This document shows positions 32,045-40,727 of a stretch of 41,562 nt of DNA, piece by piece; within the stretch, counting starts at the first letter, position 1; each line of letters starts with the position of its first letter. Origin of the DNA: a virus; the IMG/VR virus record IMGVR_UViG_3300028025_006074, positions 1 through 41,562 of that record, one strand, 5' to 3'. The notes beneath the pieces are model-generated. The model did no database searches, was not told the DNA's origin, and saw only the letters and a program-made list of their open reading frames with translations. The translations under genes were made by a program, and so were the position numbers.

Positions 32045-33583
32045 TTATTCGATGTTTAACTTCAAACCATCGATTGGAAACACATAATTTCCATCAACAA
32101 TTTTTGGGTTTTTATTGAAAATCAAAACATTTCTGCCTTTTTGAAAAATCATTAAGTCGGTTGTGTACGGTTGGACCTGAGCAGTGCCAAGTAAAGTTAT
32201 CGTTCCATTTTCTTCATCAACTATTTTTTCTTGGAAGGGTTTTACTTGAGCAGTTTCAGTTCTATCCCCATATATTAGTTTAAGATCAATACCATCATAG
32301 GCATCCACTTCATGACCTAATTTGCCAATAAGTTCTATTTTTACTTGACCTTTGAAAAACCTCTTCAATATCGCAGCGACAATTTGCTCCCTTTTTTCAC
32401 CCGCATCATGTCTTCCTTGTAAAGTTTTCATGATGTTTACAAAAGTTGAACTTTTCAAATCAAATATTCTAAATTTGAAATGATTTAATGCCGCCACAAA
32501 TCTCTCAACTTCTTTTACTTGTTCTTCGGGAGTTTTCCCTACAAACGATATTGGTATTTTACCTTTCATTGTACGAATTACTTGGTTTACGTCATTAAGT
32601 AAAAGACAGAATGTAGTGTAGTTTGTGTTTAGTTTATTGATAACTGACCTTCCTTCGGATTCCAAACCAAAAATTCCTGTTAACTCACCTTCGGGTGGAT
32701 TACTTACATACAAATCACGAAAAACTTCCATTAATATTTTATCAATACCTTCTCTATATTTGTATTTAATTGTTTTATTAGTGTTAAATAAGTTTCTATA
32801 TATCTCGGTCTCTGTAAAACTACAAGCCTCTGACTTGGCTTCTGATAAAAGTTTTTTGAATTGTACGGATTCCAAAAGTTTTGTTTCAAGTTTCATTTCA
32901 TAAAGTTTAGAAACAAAGTCCCAATTCACTACTTTCCAAAAGTTAGATATGTATTCATCTCTTTTGTTTTTATATTTCAAATAGTATGCGTGTTCCCATA
33001 AATCTAATCCTAACAATGGAAAGCCTCCACCTTCTATAATGTTCATAAGAGGGTTGTCTTGGTTTGCGGTGGACATAATTTTCAATCTGTTTCTTCCTGT
33101 AAGGACTAACCATACCCAACCTGAACCAAATCTTTCCTTTGCGATTTCTTCGAATTTTTTCTTGAATGAAACAAAACTACCGAATTCTTTTACAATTTTT
33201 TTGTATAGATCACCTTTGAGTTTTTTTGGTTCGGGCGATAACATATTCCAAAATAATGCGTGATTAAATGCTCCACCCGCATTATTTCTAATTGTTTTGT
33301 CAAATCGACTTATGGTTTTGATTATTTGTTCTAATTCTAAATCCCCATACTTTTTCTTGGAGAGCGCATCGTTTAACTTATCGACATATCCCTTATAATG
33401 TTTATTATAATGGAAGTCCATTGTTTCGGGGTCAATAAATTGTTTGAGGGCTGAGTAGGAATAAGGTAGTTTTTCTATCCCAATTTTTTTCATTTCTGTG
33501 ATTAACAACTCTTTTTCTCTCGTCACTTTTTGTTCTACAATCTGTAATTCGAGTTGTTGAATCTTCTTTTCTGTTTTATTCAT
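32045..33583 (-). CDS. Fe/Mn superoxide dismutase fused to a C-terminal PD-(D/E)XK-like domain
   Basis: Residues 38-230 are a full Fe/Mn-SOD: LPYSYSALKQFIDPETMDFH (39-58, ligand His58), AGGAFNHALFWNML (102-115, ligand His108), FGSGWVWLV (152-160) and GLDLWEHAYYLKYKNKRDEY (192-211, ligands Asp194 and His198). All four metal ligands and the usual aromatic residues are present, so superoxide dismutation is plausible. A Lys/Glu-rich helix (1-37) precedes it. Residues 240-512 are unrelated to SOD. There, EKREQIVAAILKRF, GHEVDAYDGIDLKL (423-436) and ETAQVKPF (443-450) match the E, D and (D/E/Q)-x-K pattern of PD-(D/E)XK nucleases. The fusion is unusual. No stop or frameshift separates the halves. 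Confidence 0.8.
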   Translation of the reverse strand: MNKTEKKIQQLELQIVEQKVTREKELLITEMKKIGIEKLPYSYSALKQFIDPETMDFHYNKHYKGYVDKLNDALSKKKYGDLELEQIIKTISRFDKTIRNNAGGAFNHALFWNMLSPEPKKLKGDLYKKIVKEFGSFVSFKKKFEEIAKERFGSGWVWLVLTGRNRLKIMSTANQDNPLMNIIEGGGFPLLGLDLWEHAYYLKYKNKRDEYISNFWKVVNWDFVSKLYEMKLETKLLESVQFKKLLSEAKSEACSFTETEIYRNLFNTNKTIKYKYREGIDKILMEVFRDLYVSNPPEGELTGIFGLESEGRSVINKLNTNYTTFCLLLNDVNQVIRTMKGKIPISFVGKTPEEQVKEVERFVAALNHFKFRIFDLKSSTFVNIMKTLQGRHDAGEKREQIVAAILKRFFKGQVKIELIGKLGHEVDAYDGIDLKLIYGDRTETAQVKPFQEKIVDEENGTITLLGTAQVQPYTTDLMIFQKGRNVLIFNKNPKIVDGNYVFPIDGLKLNIE

Positions 33584-33601
33584 TGTTGGCTTTTATTTAC
33601 T

Positions 33602-33608
33602 ATAAATA
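33602..33608 (-). promoter_or_regulatory. TATTTAT promoter-like element for the SOD-fusion gene
   Basis: On the minus strand CGTATTATTTATAGTAAATA places the heptamer 18 bases before the ATG at 33583, in the gap after the helicase gene. Confidence 0.42.
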
Positions 33609-33621
33609 ATACGAAACCTCT

Positions 33622-35373
33622 TTATTTTCTGATTTCGTTTATTCTCTTCAAAATTTCTTCAGCCATATCGGAGGAATTTAGGTTGTCACCCATTACAGTT
33701 GCGATTACTTGTTTTTTGTTATTTAATATGTCATAGATAATTCCTTCGATTGTGTTTTCGAATATTGGATAATAAACCAAGACATTATTTTTTTGACCAT
33801 ATCTATATGCTCTGTCCTCCGCTTGAGCATGGTCTGATGGTAGAAATGATAGGTCATTCATTATTACTGCTTCACCTGCGGTCAATGTTAATCCAACACC
33901 TGCGGCTTTTATGTTCCCCACAAACACTTTAACCTTATCGTTTTCTTGGAAATTATCCACACTTTTTTGCCTTTCAGGTTTTGACATTGACCCATCAACT
34001 TTTACTGCCGTTTTTCCAAAGTGTTCACAAATCTTATTGAGTGAGTCAGTAAAATTACAGAAGATAATTACTTTCTTATCTTGTTCAATAATATTTTCTG
34101 CAAGTTCAATTGTTTGACTTATTTTTTCATCGGCAATGATTTGTCGTACTTTCGTGAGTTTGGTAAACTGAACGGTAAGTGATTTGGACTCTTCAGGATT
34201 TTTGTCGTACCAATCGTAATATTCCCCCATCACTTCTTCGTACGCCTTTGACTTCAATCTCAAGTAAACAGGGGTGATTATTTTCTCAGGTAAATCCAAC
34301 ACGTTTTCTTTGAGTCTTCGTAGGACAAGACCAGTTGTTCGGTCACGAAGTTCTTCTAAATTGGACGAACCTGTAACATTCCAAACTTTTCTTCCCCCCA
34401 CATTAAATTGATACCCACTACAATATCTAATTGCGTAAGCCATCCAATTTTTGGCGACAGGTGATTCTATTAGATGTAATAAGTTGAAATAGTCCATTGG
34501 TCTTGAGGTCATCGGAGTACCAGTCAATAACCATAATCTATCAACATTTTTGGCGATGTCATTTATTAGTTTTGTTCTTTGGGCCGTAGGATTCTTGATA
34601 TAGTGAGCTTCGTCAACGACCACCAAATCAAAATTGGCAGCAATAACTTGCGATTCATCTTTTTTCTTAGTGTCATGAAAGTTTTTGATAATGTCGTAGT
34701 TTATGATTACAAAATCATGTTCGGTACTAAAAGTTTTTCCTTCAGATATGAATATGGATCTGTCAGAGTAATTTTCTATTTCTCGTTTCCAGTTAATCTT
34801 AAGAGTTGCAGGACAGATGATAAGAATCTTCTTTGCCCCTGTCTCTAATGCTGCGATAATAGTGGAGGTAGTTTTTCCCAAACCCATGTCATCGGCAAGA
34901 ATAAACTTTTTATTCTCTACAAGTTTTTGAACTGCTTCTTTTTGATGTTGAAGTGGCGGTCTATGAGAATATTTGTCGTAATCAATTACAACATCCTTAA
35001 CTGAATTATCTTTGATGATTGCGGCTTTGGGTAACCAAAAATCGTGGAATTCTTCGTTTTCAAATACTTTACCCCAAATGTGGAATGCCTTTTCTGTGTC
35101 ACACAATAATTTTTCAACCCATACTTTATCGGGGATTACGGTATATAATTTATCGTCTGCTAACTTCTTTGCGAAGTACGCATCTAATATTACCCACTTT
35201 TTAGCAACCTTAGGTTGGGTGTTATGGTTATTGATAATGTAATCCGATTGGCTTCTTGTTGGATAGAACCTTTTATTTAATTGAGACTTCCTTTTTAGTT
35301 CAAGTAAATAATTGTTTCCTCCTTCATAGGATTCCAATAGGGATAATGCTTTTGATTCTAAACTTATATCCAT
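33622..35373 (-). CDS. SNF2-family DNA helicase/translocase (SF2)
   Basis: The 583-aa protein has motif I ADDMGLGKTTSTII (160-173), Ia CPATLKINW, motif II VVVDEAHYIKN (251-261) and motif III WLLTGTPMTSRP (281-292). The second lobe has IIFCNFTDSLNKI and GNIKAAGVGLTLT, and motif VI is QAEDRAYRYGQ. These mark the SWI2/SNF2 group, ATP-driven double-strand DNA translocases. The N-terminal 135 residues are an accessory domain that could bind branched DNA, as in SMARCAL1-like annealing helicases. In T4-like phages the related UvsW and gp41/Dda enzymes act in recombination and repair; this protein probably fills a similar slot. The N-terminal ATG is at the edge of a 94-base divergent region. Confidence 0.88.
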   Translation of the reverse strand: MDISLESKALSLLESYEGGNNYLLELKRKSQLNKRFYPTRSQSDYIINNHNTQPKVAKKWVILDAYFAKKLADDKLYTVIPDKVWVEKLLCDTEKAFHIWGKVFENEEFHDFWLPKAAIIKDNSVKDVVIDYDKYSHRPPLQHQKEAVQKLVENKKFILADDMGLGKTTSTIIAALETGAKKILIICPATLKINWKREIENYSDRSIFISEGKTFSTEHDFVIINYDIIKNFHDTKKKDESQVIAANFDLVVVDEAHYIKNPTAQRTKLINDIAKNVDRLWLLTGTPMTSRPMDYFNLLHLIESPVAKNWMAYAIRYCSGYQFNVGGRKVWNVTGSSNLEELRDRTTGLVLRRLKENVLDLPEKIITPVYLRLKSKAYEEVMGEYYDWYDKNPEESKSLTVQFTKLTKVRQIIADEKISQTIELAENIIEQDKKVIIFCNFTDSLNKICEHFGKTAVKVDGSMSKPERQKSVDNFQENDKVKVFVGNIKAAGVGLTLTAGEAVIMNDLSFLPSDHAQAEDRAYRYGQKNNVLVYYPIFENTIEGIIYDILNNKKQVIATVMGDNLNSSDMAEEILKRINEIRK

Positions 35374-35416
35374 CTATAAGAAAAAATATTTGGCTAAAAT
35401 ATAGTTATAAACTGAG

Positions 35417-35423
35417 TATTTAT
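35417..35423 (+). promoter_or_regulatory. TATTTAT promoter-like element for the neck/tail run
   Basis: TGAGTATTTATCAATATAGG lies 44 bases before the ATG at 35468, in the 94-base divergent gap (35374-35467). No equivalent element was found for the minus-strand helicase. Confidence 0.45.
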
Positions 35424-35467
35424 CAATATAGGATATATTACCCTTTTCATAATTAAACAAATATATA

Positions 35468-35983
35468 ATGGGAGAAAAGTTAGTTCCAATTACAAGATTA
35501 GGTAAATTTTTCGGAGCGGAGGATTATGCTTTGGACATTGGTATGGGTGAGGAGTGGTTAATTGGTGATATGAATTTCACTGTAATCCTTTATCGTGTTG
35601 ATAGAAGAAAAACAAAAACTGACGATGTTTATGGTGAGGTTTTGGAAAACGGGATTCAATTTCTTGCCCCTGTTGAATTGAAAGGTTTGGTACAAGTCAT
35701 GGCACCTACAAGTAAATTTCTTGGTAATACAAAAGTTGAACAGAAGGAACCTGGTAATATGAAGTTTAGTATTTACCAAAAAACTCTCGATGATATGGGT
35801 GTTGAAATCTTTATGGGGGACTATTTTGGGTATTATGAATCTGAAGACCGAGTAAGATATTATGTAGTGAGTGATGATGGATTTGTGAAATCAGATAATA
35901 AGCATACATATGGTGGTTATAAACCTTTCTATAGGACTGTAATGGCAACTTATGTAAGTGAAAATGAATTTAGAGGAATATAA
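35468..35983 (+). CDS. Hypothetical neck/tail-region structural protein
   Basis: Not firmly recognised. The 171-aa product has MGEKLVPITRLGKFFGAEDY at the start and beta-rich segments such as FTVILYRVDRRKTKTDDVYG, IQFLAPVELKGLVQVMAP and GVEIFMGDYFGYYES. It ends YRTVMATYVSENEFRGI. The position, directly before the gp15-like and sheath genes, is where T4-like phages keep gp14-type neck proteins, so a neck or head-completion role is a fair guess. The size is smaller than T4 gp14 (256 aa). Its stop overlaps the next gene's ATG by one base. Confidence 0.5.
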   Translation: MGEKLVPITRLGKFFGAEDYALDIGMGEEWLIGDMNFTVILYRVDRRKTKTDDVYGEVLENGIQFLAPVELKGLVQVMAPTSKFLGNTKVEQKEPGNMKFSIYQKTLDDMGVEIFMGDYFGYYESEDRVRYYVVSDDGFVKSDNKHTYGGYKPFYRTVMATYVSENEFRGI

Positions 35984-36156
35984 TGAGATACATAATAACT
36001 GAATCACAATTAAATAAAATTATCGAAGCCATTGTTGATGGTAAAGTTATTTGTGATAATTGTGGTTGGTCTTGGGAATTATCTGACGGAGGGAAAGACC
36101 CATATATGTGTCATAAATGTGGACACGATAACTCTGAAAACTTAGAAGAAAAATAA
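35983..36156 (+). CDS. Small zinc-ribbon protein
   Basis: A 57-aa frame begins at the ATG overlapping the previous stop (TAATG) and ends two bases before the gp15-like gene. The N-terminus MRYIITESQLNKIIEAI is a helical tag that I recall from several environmental T4-like phage proteins. It is followed by ICDNCGWSWEL and YMCHKCGHDN, two CxxC knuckles that make a zinc ribbon. It could bind nucleic acid or stabilise a protein complex; the function is unknown. Tight packing between two structural genes supports it being real. Confidence 0.7.
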   Translation: MRYIITESQLNKIIEAIVDGKVICDNCGWSWELSDGGKDPYMCHKCGHDNSENLEEK

Positions 36157-36157
36157 A

Positions 36158-37198
36158 ATGGCGTTACCAAAACAAGTAAAACCTACATTACCTTTAGTTC
36201 CAAAGAAGACTTTGTCTGCAAGAAGAGAACAACTTCTTGATTTTATAAATAAAGATGGGACTTATTTACCAAAGTCAGTATTACATGCTGATTTGGATAG
36301 GGGTATGCTTGATTTTGTTAAGGAAGATTTACAAGTTGTAACCGCAGGAAAAATCATTCCTATGATAGACATTATTATTACAACTCAAAATTGGACACAA
36401 TATACTGAAACTGCGTTATTTACAAATCTTGATTTCAATCCCGAACCTCCATTCATAACTGTAGTTAGACAACCTGAAGTAAAGTTTGGAACTAATCCTT
36501 CTTTACAATATACAATTCCAAATAGAAAACAATTTTATTATGCTTCGGTTCCAACTTGGAATGGTAATGAACAAGGCATGGACATATACACAATTCCACA
36601 ACCAGTACCTGTAGATATTAACTATAGTGTTAAAATTATTTGTAATAGAATGAGGGAGTTGAACCAACTTAATAAAGTTATCATGCAGAAGTTTTCATCA
36701 AGACAAGCATATACCTTTATTAAAGGACAGTACGTTCCAATTATTCTTAATAATATTTCCGACGAATCTCAAACAACTTTAGAAGCCAGAAAATATTTTA
36801 TTCAGAATTATGATTTTACTATGTTGGGTTATCTAATCGATGAAGAAGAATTCCAAGTCAAACCAGCAATAGCTAGAGTTGCTCAAATTATGGAATTGGA
36901 TACTACCGTATTAAAAAGAAGAAGACCAAAGTTTCCTGAAAACCCTGATGAGTTTTTATCTAACTTTTTATACATTGTAGGAAACGATAGTTTAAGTGAA
37001 GTTATTGATTTCACCGCCAACATGTCTTTGGTAGGAACTACAAACGTAGATAGTTTTGATGTGTTTATAAATGGTGATTATTTTGGAACCGATGTTTCAG
37101 AAATTCAAATCACCACAAATGATATTTTAAGGATTGATGTGGTTAAAACCAATAACACTTTAGAGTCAACAATTAAGTTCGAATCTCAATTGGTTTAA
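36158..37198 (+). CDS. gp15-like tail completion/sheath-stabilising protein (putative)
   Basis: A 346-aa protein immediately upstream of the sheath gene, in the order seen around T4 gene 15. Recognisable parts are KIIPMIDIIITTQNWTQYTE, the block PVPVDINYSVKIICNRMREL followed by NQLNKVIMQKF, and QAYTFIKGQYVPIILN. The middle block has the form of gp15-type tail terminators, in which a D.NY.v.i......LN.v...f motif is common. The last 75 residues (from NFLYIVGNDSLSEVIDF) look like a small beta domain appended to the core. Its role would be to cap the tail tube and sheath and join them to the neck. Overall similarity is modest, so the call is tentative. Confidence 0.55.
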   Translation: MALPKQVKPTLPLVPKKTLSARREQLLDFINKDGTYLPKSVLHADLDRGMLDFVKEDLQVVTAGKIIPMIDIIITTQNWTQYTETALFTNLDFNPEPPFITVVRQPEVKFGTNPSLQYTIPNRKQFYYASVPTWNGNEQGMDIYTIPQPVPVDINYSVKIICNRMRELNQLNKVIMQKFSSRQAYTFIKGQYVPIILNNISDESQTTLEARKYFIQNYDFTMLGYLIDEEEFQVKPAIARVAQIMELDTTVLKRRRPKFPENPDEFLSNFLYIVGNDSLSEVIDFTANMSLVGTTNVDSFDVFINGDYFGTDVSEIQITTNDILRIDVVKTNNTLESTIKFESQLV

Positions 37199-37356
37199 TC
37201 CTCTCCGTAGATATCTTTTTTTTCTTTACACTTCTCAACTATAAGATTTTCCAAAAACTTATATATTTTTATCCCACGCTTCTCACAGTACTTTTTTAAT
37301 ATCTCGTGTGCTTCAGGGGATATTTTAATATTCTTTATTTCTTTGGTTGTTTTCAT
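37195..37356 (-). CDS. Small ribbon-helix-helix-like protein, opposite the tail genes
   Basis: A 53-aa frame starts at the ATG complementary to 37354-37356 and ends in a stop overlapping the gp15-like gene by four bases. It reads MKTTKEIKNIKISPEAHEIL, then KKYCEKRGIKIYKFLENLIV and EKCKEKKDIYGED. A basic strand, a helix and a second helix after a Gly turn are the ribbon-helix-helix plan of small repressors. A perfect inverted repeat lies 63 bases upstream (37420-37435), beside the sheath promoter, and might be its target; that link is inference. Confidence 0.6.
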   Translation of the reverse strand: MKTTKEIKNIKISPEAHEILKKYCEKRGIKIYKFLENLIVEKCKEKKDIYGED

Positions 37357-37419
37357 AGGCAGAAAAAAGGTAGAATAAATTCATACTCCTTACAAATAGA
37401 TATTCAAAAGTCAAGTTTT

Positions 37420-37435
37420 TTCATATAGATATGAA
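37420..37435. promoter_or_regulatory. Perfect inverted repeat next to the sheath promoter (possible operator)
   Basis: TTCATAT, AG, ATATGAA is a perfect 7-bp inverted repeat. It abuts the TATTTAT element at 37436, so a dimeric repressor bound here would cover that promoter. Ribbon-helix-helix proteins, one of which is encoded at 37195-37356, bind such sites. Confidence 0.4.
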
Positions 37436-37442
37436 TATTTAT
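37436..37442 (+). promoter_or_regulatory. TATTTAT promoter-like element for the tail sheath gene
   Basis: GAATATTTATCATTAAAATA lies 35 bases before the sheath ATG. The following CATTA matches the element before the giant fibre gene (TATTTATCATTA), the two best copies of the motif. Confidence 0.48.
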
Positions 37443-37477
37443 CATTAAAATAAATTTGCTAACAATAATTTTGAACT

Positions 37478-40400
37478 ATGTTTTTTCAAGCAACACAAGT
37501 AAATCAAAAGGTATACGTATCACCTGGAGTATATACGTCTGAAACTGACTTATCATTTGTAGCTCAAAGTGTAGGTGTAACTACATTAGGTTTAGTGGGG
37601 GAAACAATTAAAGGCCCCGCTTTCGAACCTATCTTTATCACGAACTACGATGAGTTTCAAGCATTTTTTGGAGGTACTGAACCTACAAAATTTATAAACA
37701 CACAAATCCCAAAGTATGAGGCGGCTTACATTGCTAAGTCATATTTACAACAATCTAACCAACTTTTTGTTACAAGAATTTTGGGTCTTTCCGGTTACGA
37801 CGCAGGACCTTCTTGGAGTATCAAAGTTGTTGCAAATGTTGACCCATTAACAGTGGGTCTTAATCCTGTAACAGGAACAACATGGTCAGCAAACTTTTCA
37901 GGTTCTTCTTCAGGTAACACTGTAATCTTTACAGGTGGAGCATTACCTCCACAAGTTTTAGCAAATTTCAATACTCAATATAGACTATCAGATGGTAGTA
38001 CTTCTACTTTAGCATTGGATTTTACTAGTAATTTAGATTCTATAATGGATACTCCTTCATTATCTGCGAATACTGCAGTTGTTTATGGGGTTCTTCCTGA
38101 AAATGATTTTTATGATTTGACCGCCAATTATTCAAATTTGATTAATGAATATGGTTGTGATACCGTAAATATTGCTACAAACGACTTATCTTCAGACGAA
38201 AACGATCCTTGGTACTATGCCAACTTTGATATTACATCTGGAAATGCTTACTCGGGATATTCTTTCTTCTATTATGTTAGTTCATTAACATCTGGAGCGT
38301 CTTCAACATTTACGGGTACTATTTCAGGTACAGTTTACAACTACTCAGGTACTGCTTATTCAGATTACAACAACATGGTAGTGGCAACTTTACGTTCAAG
38401 AGGTATTTCTCTTTTCACTAACAGTGTGGACAGTGATAATCATGGTCCAATTTATGAAGTTAGTGGATTAACTGATTTACAGTTAGTTTGTACTGAACAA
38501 TATTCAGGGGTTACACAATCACCTTTTGAGTCATTCTTGATTTCAGGTGTAACTAAAGATGGTGACAACTTCTCGTTTGAAACATCAATGTCAGCATCTT
38601 CATCAAAATACATTACGAAAGTATTAGGTGTTGATAACTTTGGTAAATCAAGAAACGAAGTTCCTGTATTTGTTGAGGAAATTTATCCTAGTACCTTAAC
38701 TTACGCATATAATCAAGGATACATTCGTGGTTTGAATTGTAATTTGATTGCTCTTCCTGACGCTAGAAGTGAGGACCCAAGCTCAATTGCTTATAACGTA
38801 ACTCAATATAAATCACCAAGTACACCGTTTTTGGTATCTGAATTGAGAGGTAATAAAGTTTATAACCTATTCAAGTTCGTTTCAATTTCTGATGGTAACG
38901 CGGCAAACACTGAGGTTAAAGTTTCAATAAGTAATCTATCATTCAATAACATGACATTTGACGTGTTGGTTAGAAATTTCTTTGATACCGATGCTAATCC
39001 TGTTGTTATTGAGAAATTTACTAATTGTAACATGGACCCATTATCTAACAACTTCGTTGCTAAGAAAATCGGTTCTACTGATGGTGAGTACGCATTGATT
39101 TCAAGATACATAATGATTGAAATGGCGGACGAAGCTCCTGTTGATGCGATTCCTTGCGGATTCTACGGATATACTCAAAGAGAATATTCTTCTGTAACAA
39201 ACCCGTCACCAGTTCCAATTTTCAAAACTAAATATTATTTCCCTGGTGAGGTAATTTATAATCCTCCTTTTGGAGCACCAACTGATGTTGTTGAATCTTC
39301 AGGAGATATTGTTAGAAGAAGTTACTTAGGATTCTCAAGTCAATTTGGCGTTGATGATTCATTCTTACAATATAAAGGTACTCAAAATCCTTTGAATTGG
39401 GTGAATTCTCCACTACCTGTTGATGGTTCTGCTTGGAACTATTTGAGTAAAGGTTTCCACATGGACTCAGGTGCTACTGTTGTAACAATTGCTAACTCAT
39501 TTATGACAAGTGGTCAAACAGCATTCGAATGTGGTGTTGCTGACTTCACTAGAGACCCTGAAACTCAAGAAAACCCATACTACTTTATCTTCTCAAGAAA
39601 ATATACTGTATGTTTTGCGGGTGGATTTGATGGATGGGATATCTACAGAGAGTTTAGAACTAATCAAGATAGATTCCAATTAGGAGCAACAGGTTATTTG
39701 GCAGGTGCGGCACCTTCAACAAGATATCCAAACGCAACTGGAGATGGTTTATTCAAAAGAATTATTGTAGCTAACAATACTCAAGATTTTGCTAACACCG
39801 ATTACTACGCTTACTTACTTGGTATCTTGACATTCGCAAACCCTGAATCAACTAACATCAACGTATTCGCAACATCAAGTATTGATTATGTAAACAACTC
39901 TAACCTTGTAGAAGAAGCTATTGACATGGTACAATTCTCAAGAGCGGATTCAGTTTATATCGCAACTACTCCTGACTACAACATGTATACTCCTGATGCA
40001 AGTAATCCTCAGGATATCATTTACTCTCAAGAAGCAGTTGATAACTTGGATAACACAGGAATTGATTCTAACTACACAGCAACTTACTATCCTTGGATTC
40101 TTACAAGAGATACTGTTAACAATACACAAATCTACTTACCTGCAACAGGTGAAGTTTGTAGAAACTTAGCGTTGACAGATAACATCGCATTCCCTTGGTT
40201 CGCTTCAGCGGGTTACACAAGAGGTCTTGTAAATTCAATTAAGGCGAGAGTTAAGTTGACTCAAGAAGATAGAGATACACTTTATCAAGGTAGAATCAAC
40301 CCTATCGCAACTTTCTCTGATGTGGGAACAGTAATTTGGGGTAACAAAACTTTACAAGTTGCTGATACCGCACTTAATAGATTGAATGTAAGAAGATTGT

Positions 40401-40687
40401 TACTTCAAGCTAGAAAGTTAATTTCAGCAGTAGCGGTAAGATTGTTGTTCGAACAAAACGACCAAATCGTTAGACAACAATTCTTGGATAGTGTTAACCC
40501 TATCTTAGATTCAATTAGAAGAGATAGAGGTCTTTATGACTTCAGAGTAACAGTTTCTTCTACACCTGAAGACTTAGATAGAAATACATTAACAGGTAAG
40601 ATATACTTAAAACCAACGAAGGCATTAGAATTCATCGATATCGAATTCTTCATCACTCCAACAGGAGCTTCGTTCGAAAATATCTAA
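37478..40687 (+). CDS. Contractile tail sheath protein (gp18-like)
   Basis: The N-terminus has the canonical sheath start: QKVYVSPGVYTSETDLSFVA, then TLGLVGETIKGPAFEPIFIT and FQAFFGGTEPTKFINTQIPK. The C-terminal domain is also typical: FPWFASAGYTRGLVNSIKAR (from about residue 902), INPIATFSDVGTVIWGNKTL, LNRLNVRRLLLQARKLISAV and a last beta segment (TGKIYLKPTKALEFIDIEFF). The C-terminal strands are the handshake arms that weave neighbouring subunits together. At 1069 aa it is much longer than T4 gp18 (659), because the middle (roughly residues 110-870) holds extra surface domains. It forms the contracting outer tube and is made late. Preceded by a TATTTAT element and followed by a terminator. 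Confidence 0.95.
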   Translation: MFFQATQVNQKVYVSPGVYTSETDLSFVAQSVGVTTLGLVGETIKGPAFEPIFITNYDEFQAFFGGTEPTKFINTQIPKYEAAYIAKSYLQQSNQLFVTRILGLSGYDAGPSWSIKVVANVDPLTVGLNPVTGTTWSANFSGSSSGNTVIFTGGALPPQVLANFNTQYRLSDGSTSTLALDFTSNLDSIMDTPSLSANTAVVYGVLPENDFYDLTANYSNLINEYGCDTVNIATNDLSSDENDPWYYANFDITSGNAYSGYSFFYYVSSLTSGASSTFTGTISGTVYNYSGTAYSDYNNMVVATLRSRGISLFTNSVDSDNHGPIYEVSGLTDLQLVCTEQYSGVTQSPFESFLISGVTKDGDNFSFETSMSASSSKYITKVLGVDNFGKSRNEVPVFVEEIYPSTLTYAYNQGYIRGLNCNLIALPDARSEDPSSIAYNVTQYKSPSTPFLVSELRGNKVYNLFKFVSISDGNAANTEVKVSISNLSFNNMTFDVLVRNFFDTDANPVVIEKFTNCNMDPLSNNFVAKKIGSTDGEYALISRYIMIEMADEAPVDAIPCGFYGYTQREYSSVTNPSPVPIFKTKYYFPGEVIYNPPFGAPTDVVESSGDIVRRSYLGFSSQFGVDDSFLQYKGTQNPLNWVNSPLPVDGSAWNYLSKGFHMDSGATVVTIANSFMTSGQTAFECGVADFTRDPETQENPYYFIFSRKYTVCFAGGFDGWDIYREFRTNQDRFQLGATGYLAGAAPSTRYPNATGDGLFKRIIVANNTQDFANTDYYAYLLGILTFANPESTNINVFATSSIDYVNNSNLVEEAIDMVQFSRADSVYIATTPDYNMYTPDASNPQDIIYSQEAVDNLDNTGIDSNYTATYYPWILTRDTVNNTQIYLPATGEVCRNLALTDNIAFPWFASAGYTRGLVNSIKARVKLTQEDRDTLYQGRINPIATFSDVGTVIWGNKTLQVADTALNRLNVRRLLLQARKLISAVAVRLLFEQNDQIVRQQFLDSVNPILDSIRRDRGLYDFRVTVSSTPEDLDRNTLTGKIYLKPTKALEFIDIEFFITPTGASFENI

Positions 40688-40699
40688 TAAATTAAATAT

Positions 40700-40721
40700 G
40701 GGGGGATAATATCCCCCCTTT
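40700..40721 (+). terminator. Hairpin terminator after the sheath gene
   Basis: GGGGGGAT, AAT, ATCCCCCC is a perfect 8-bp stem with a three-base loop, followed by TTT. The T tract is short, but the very GC-rich stem in an AT-rich genome stands out. Confidence 0.75.
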
Positions 40722-40727
40722 AGCCAA

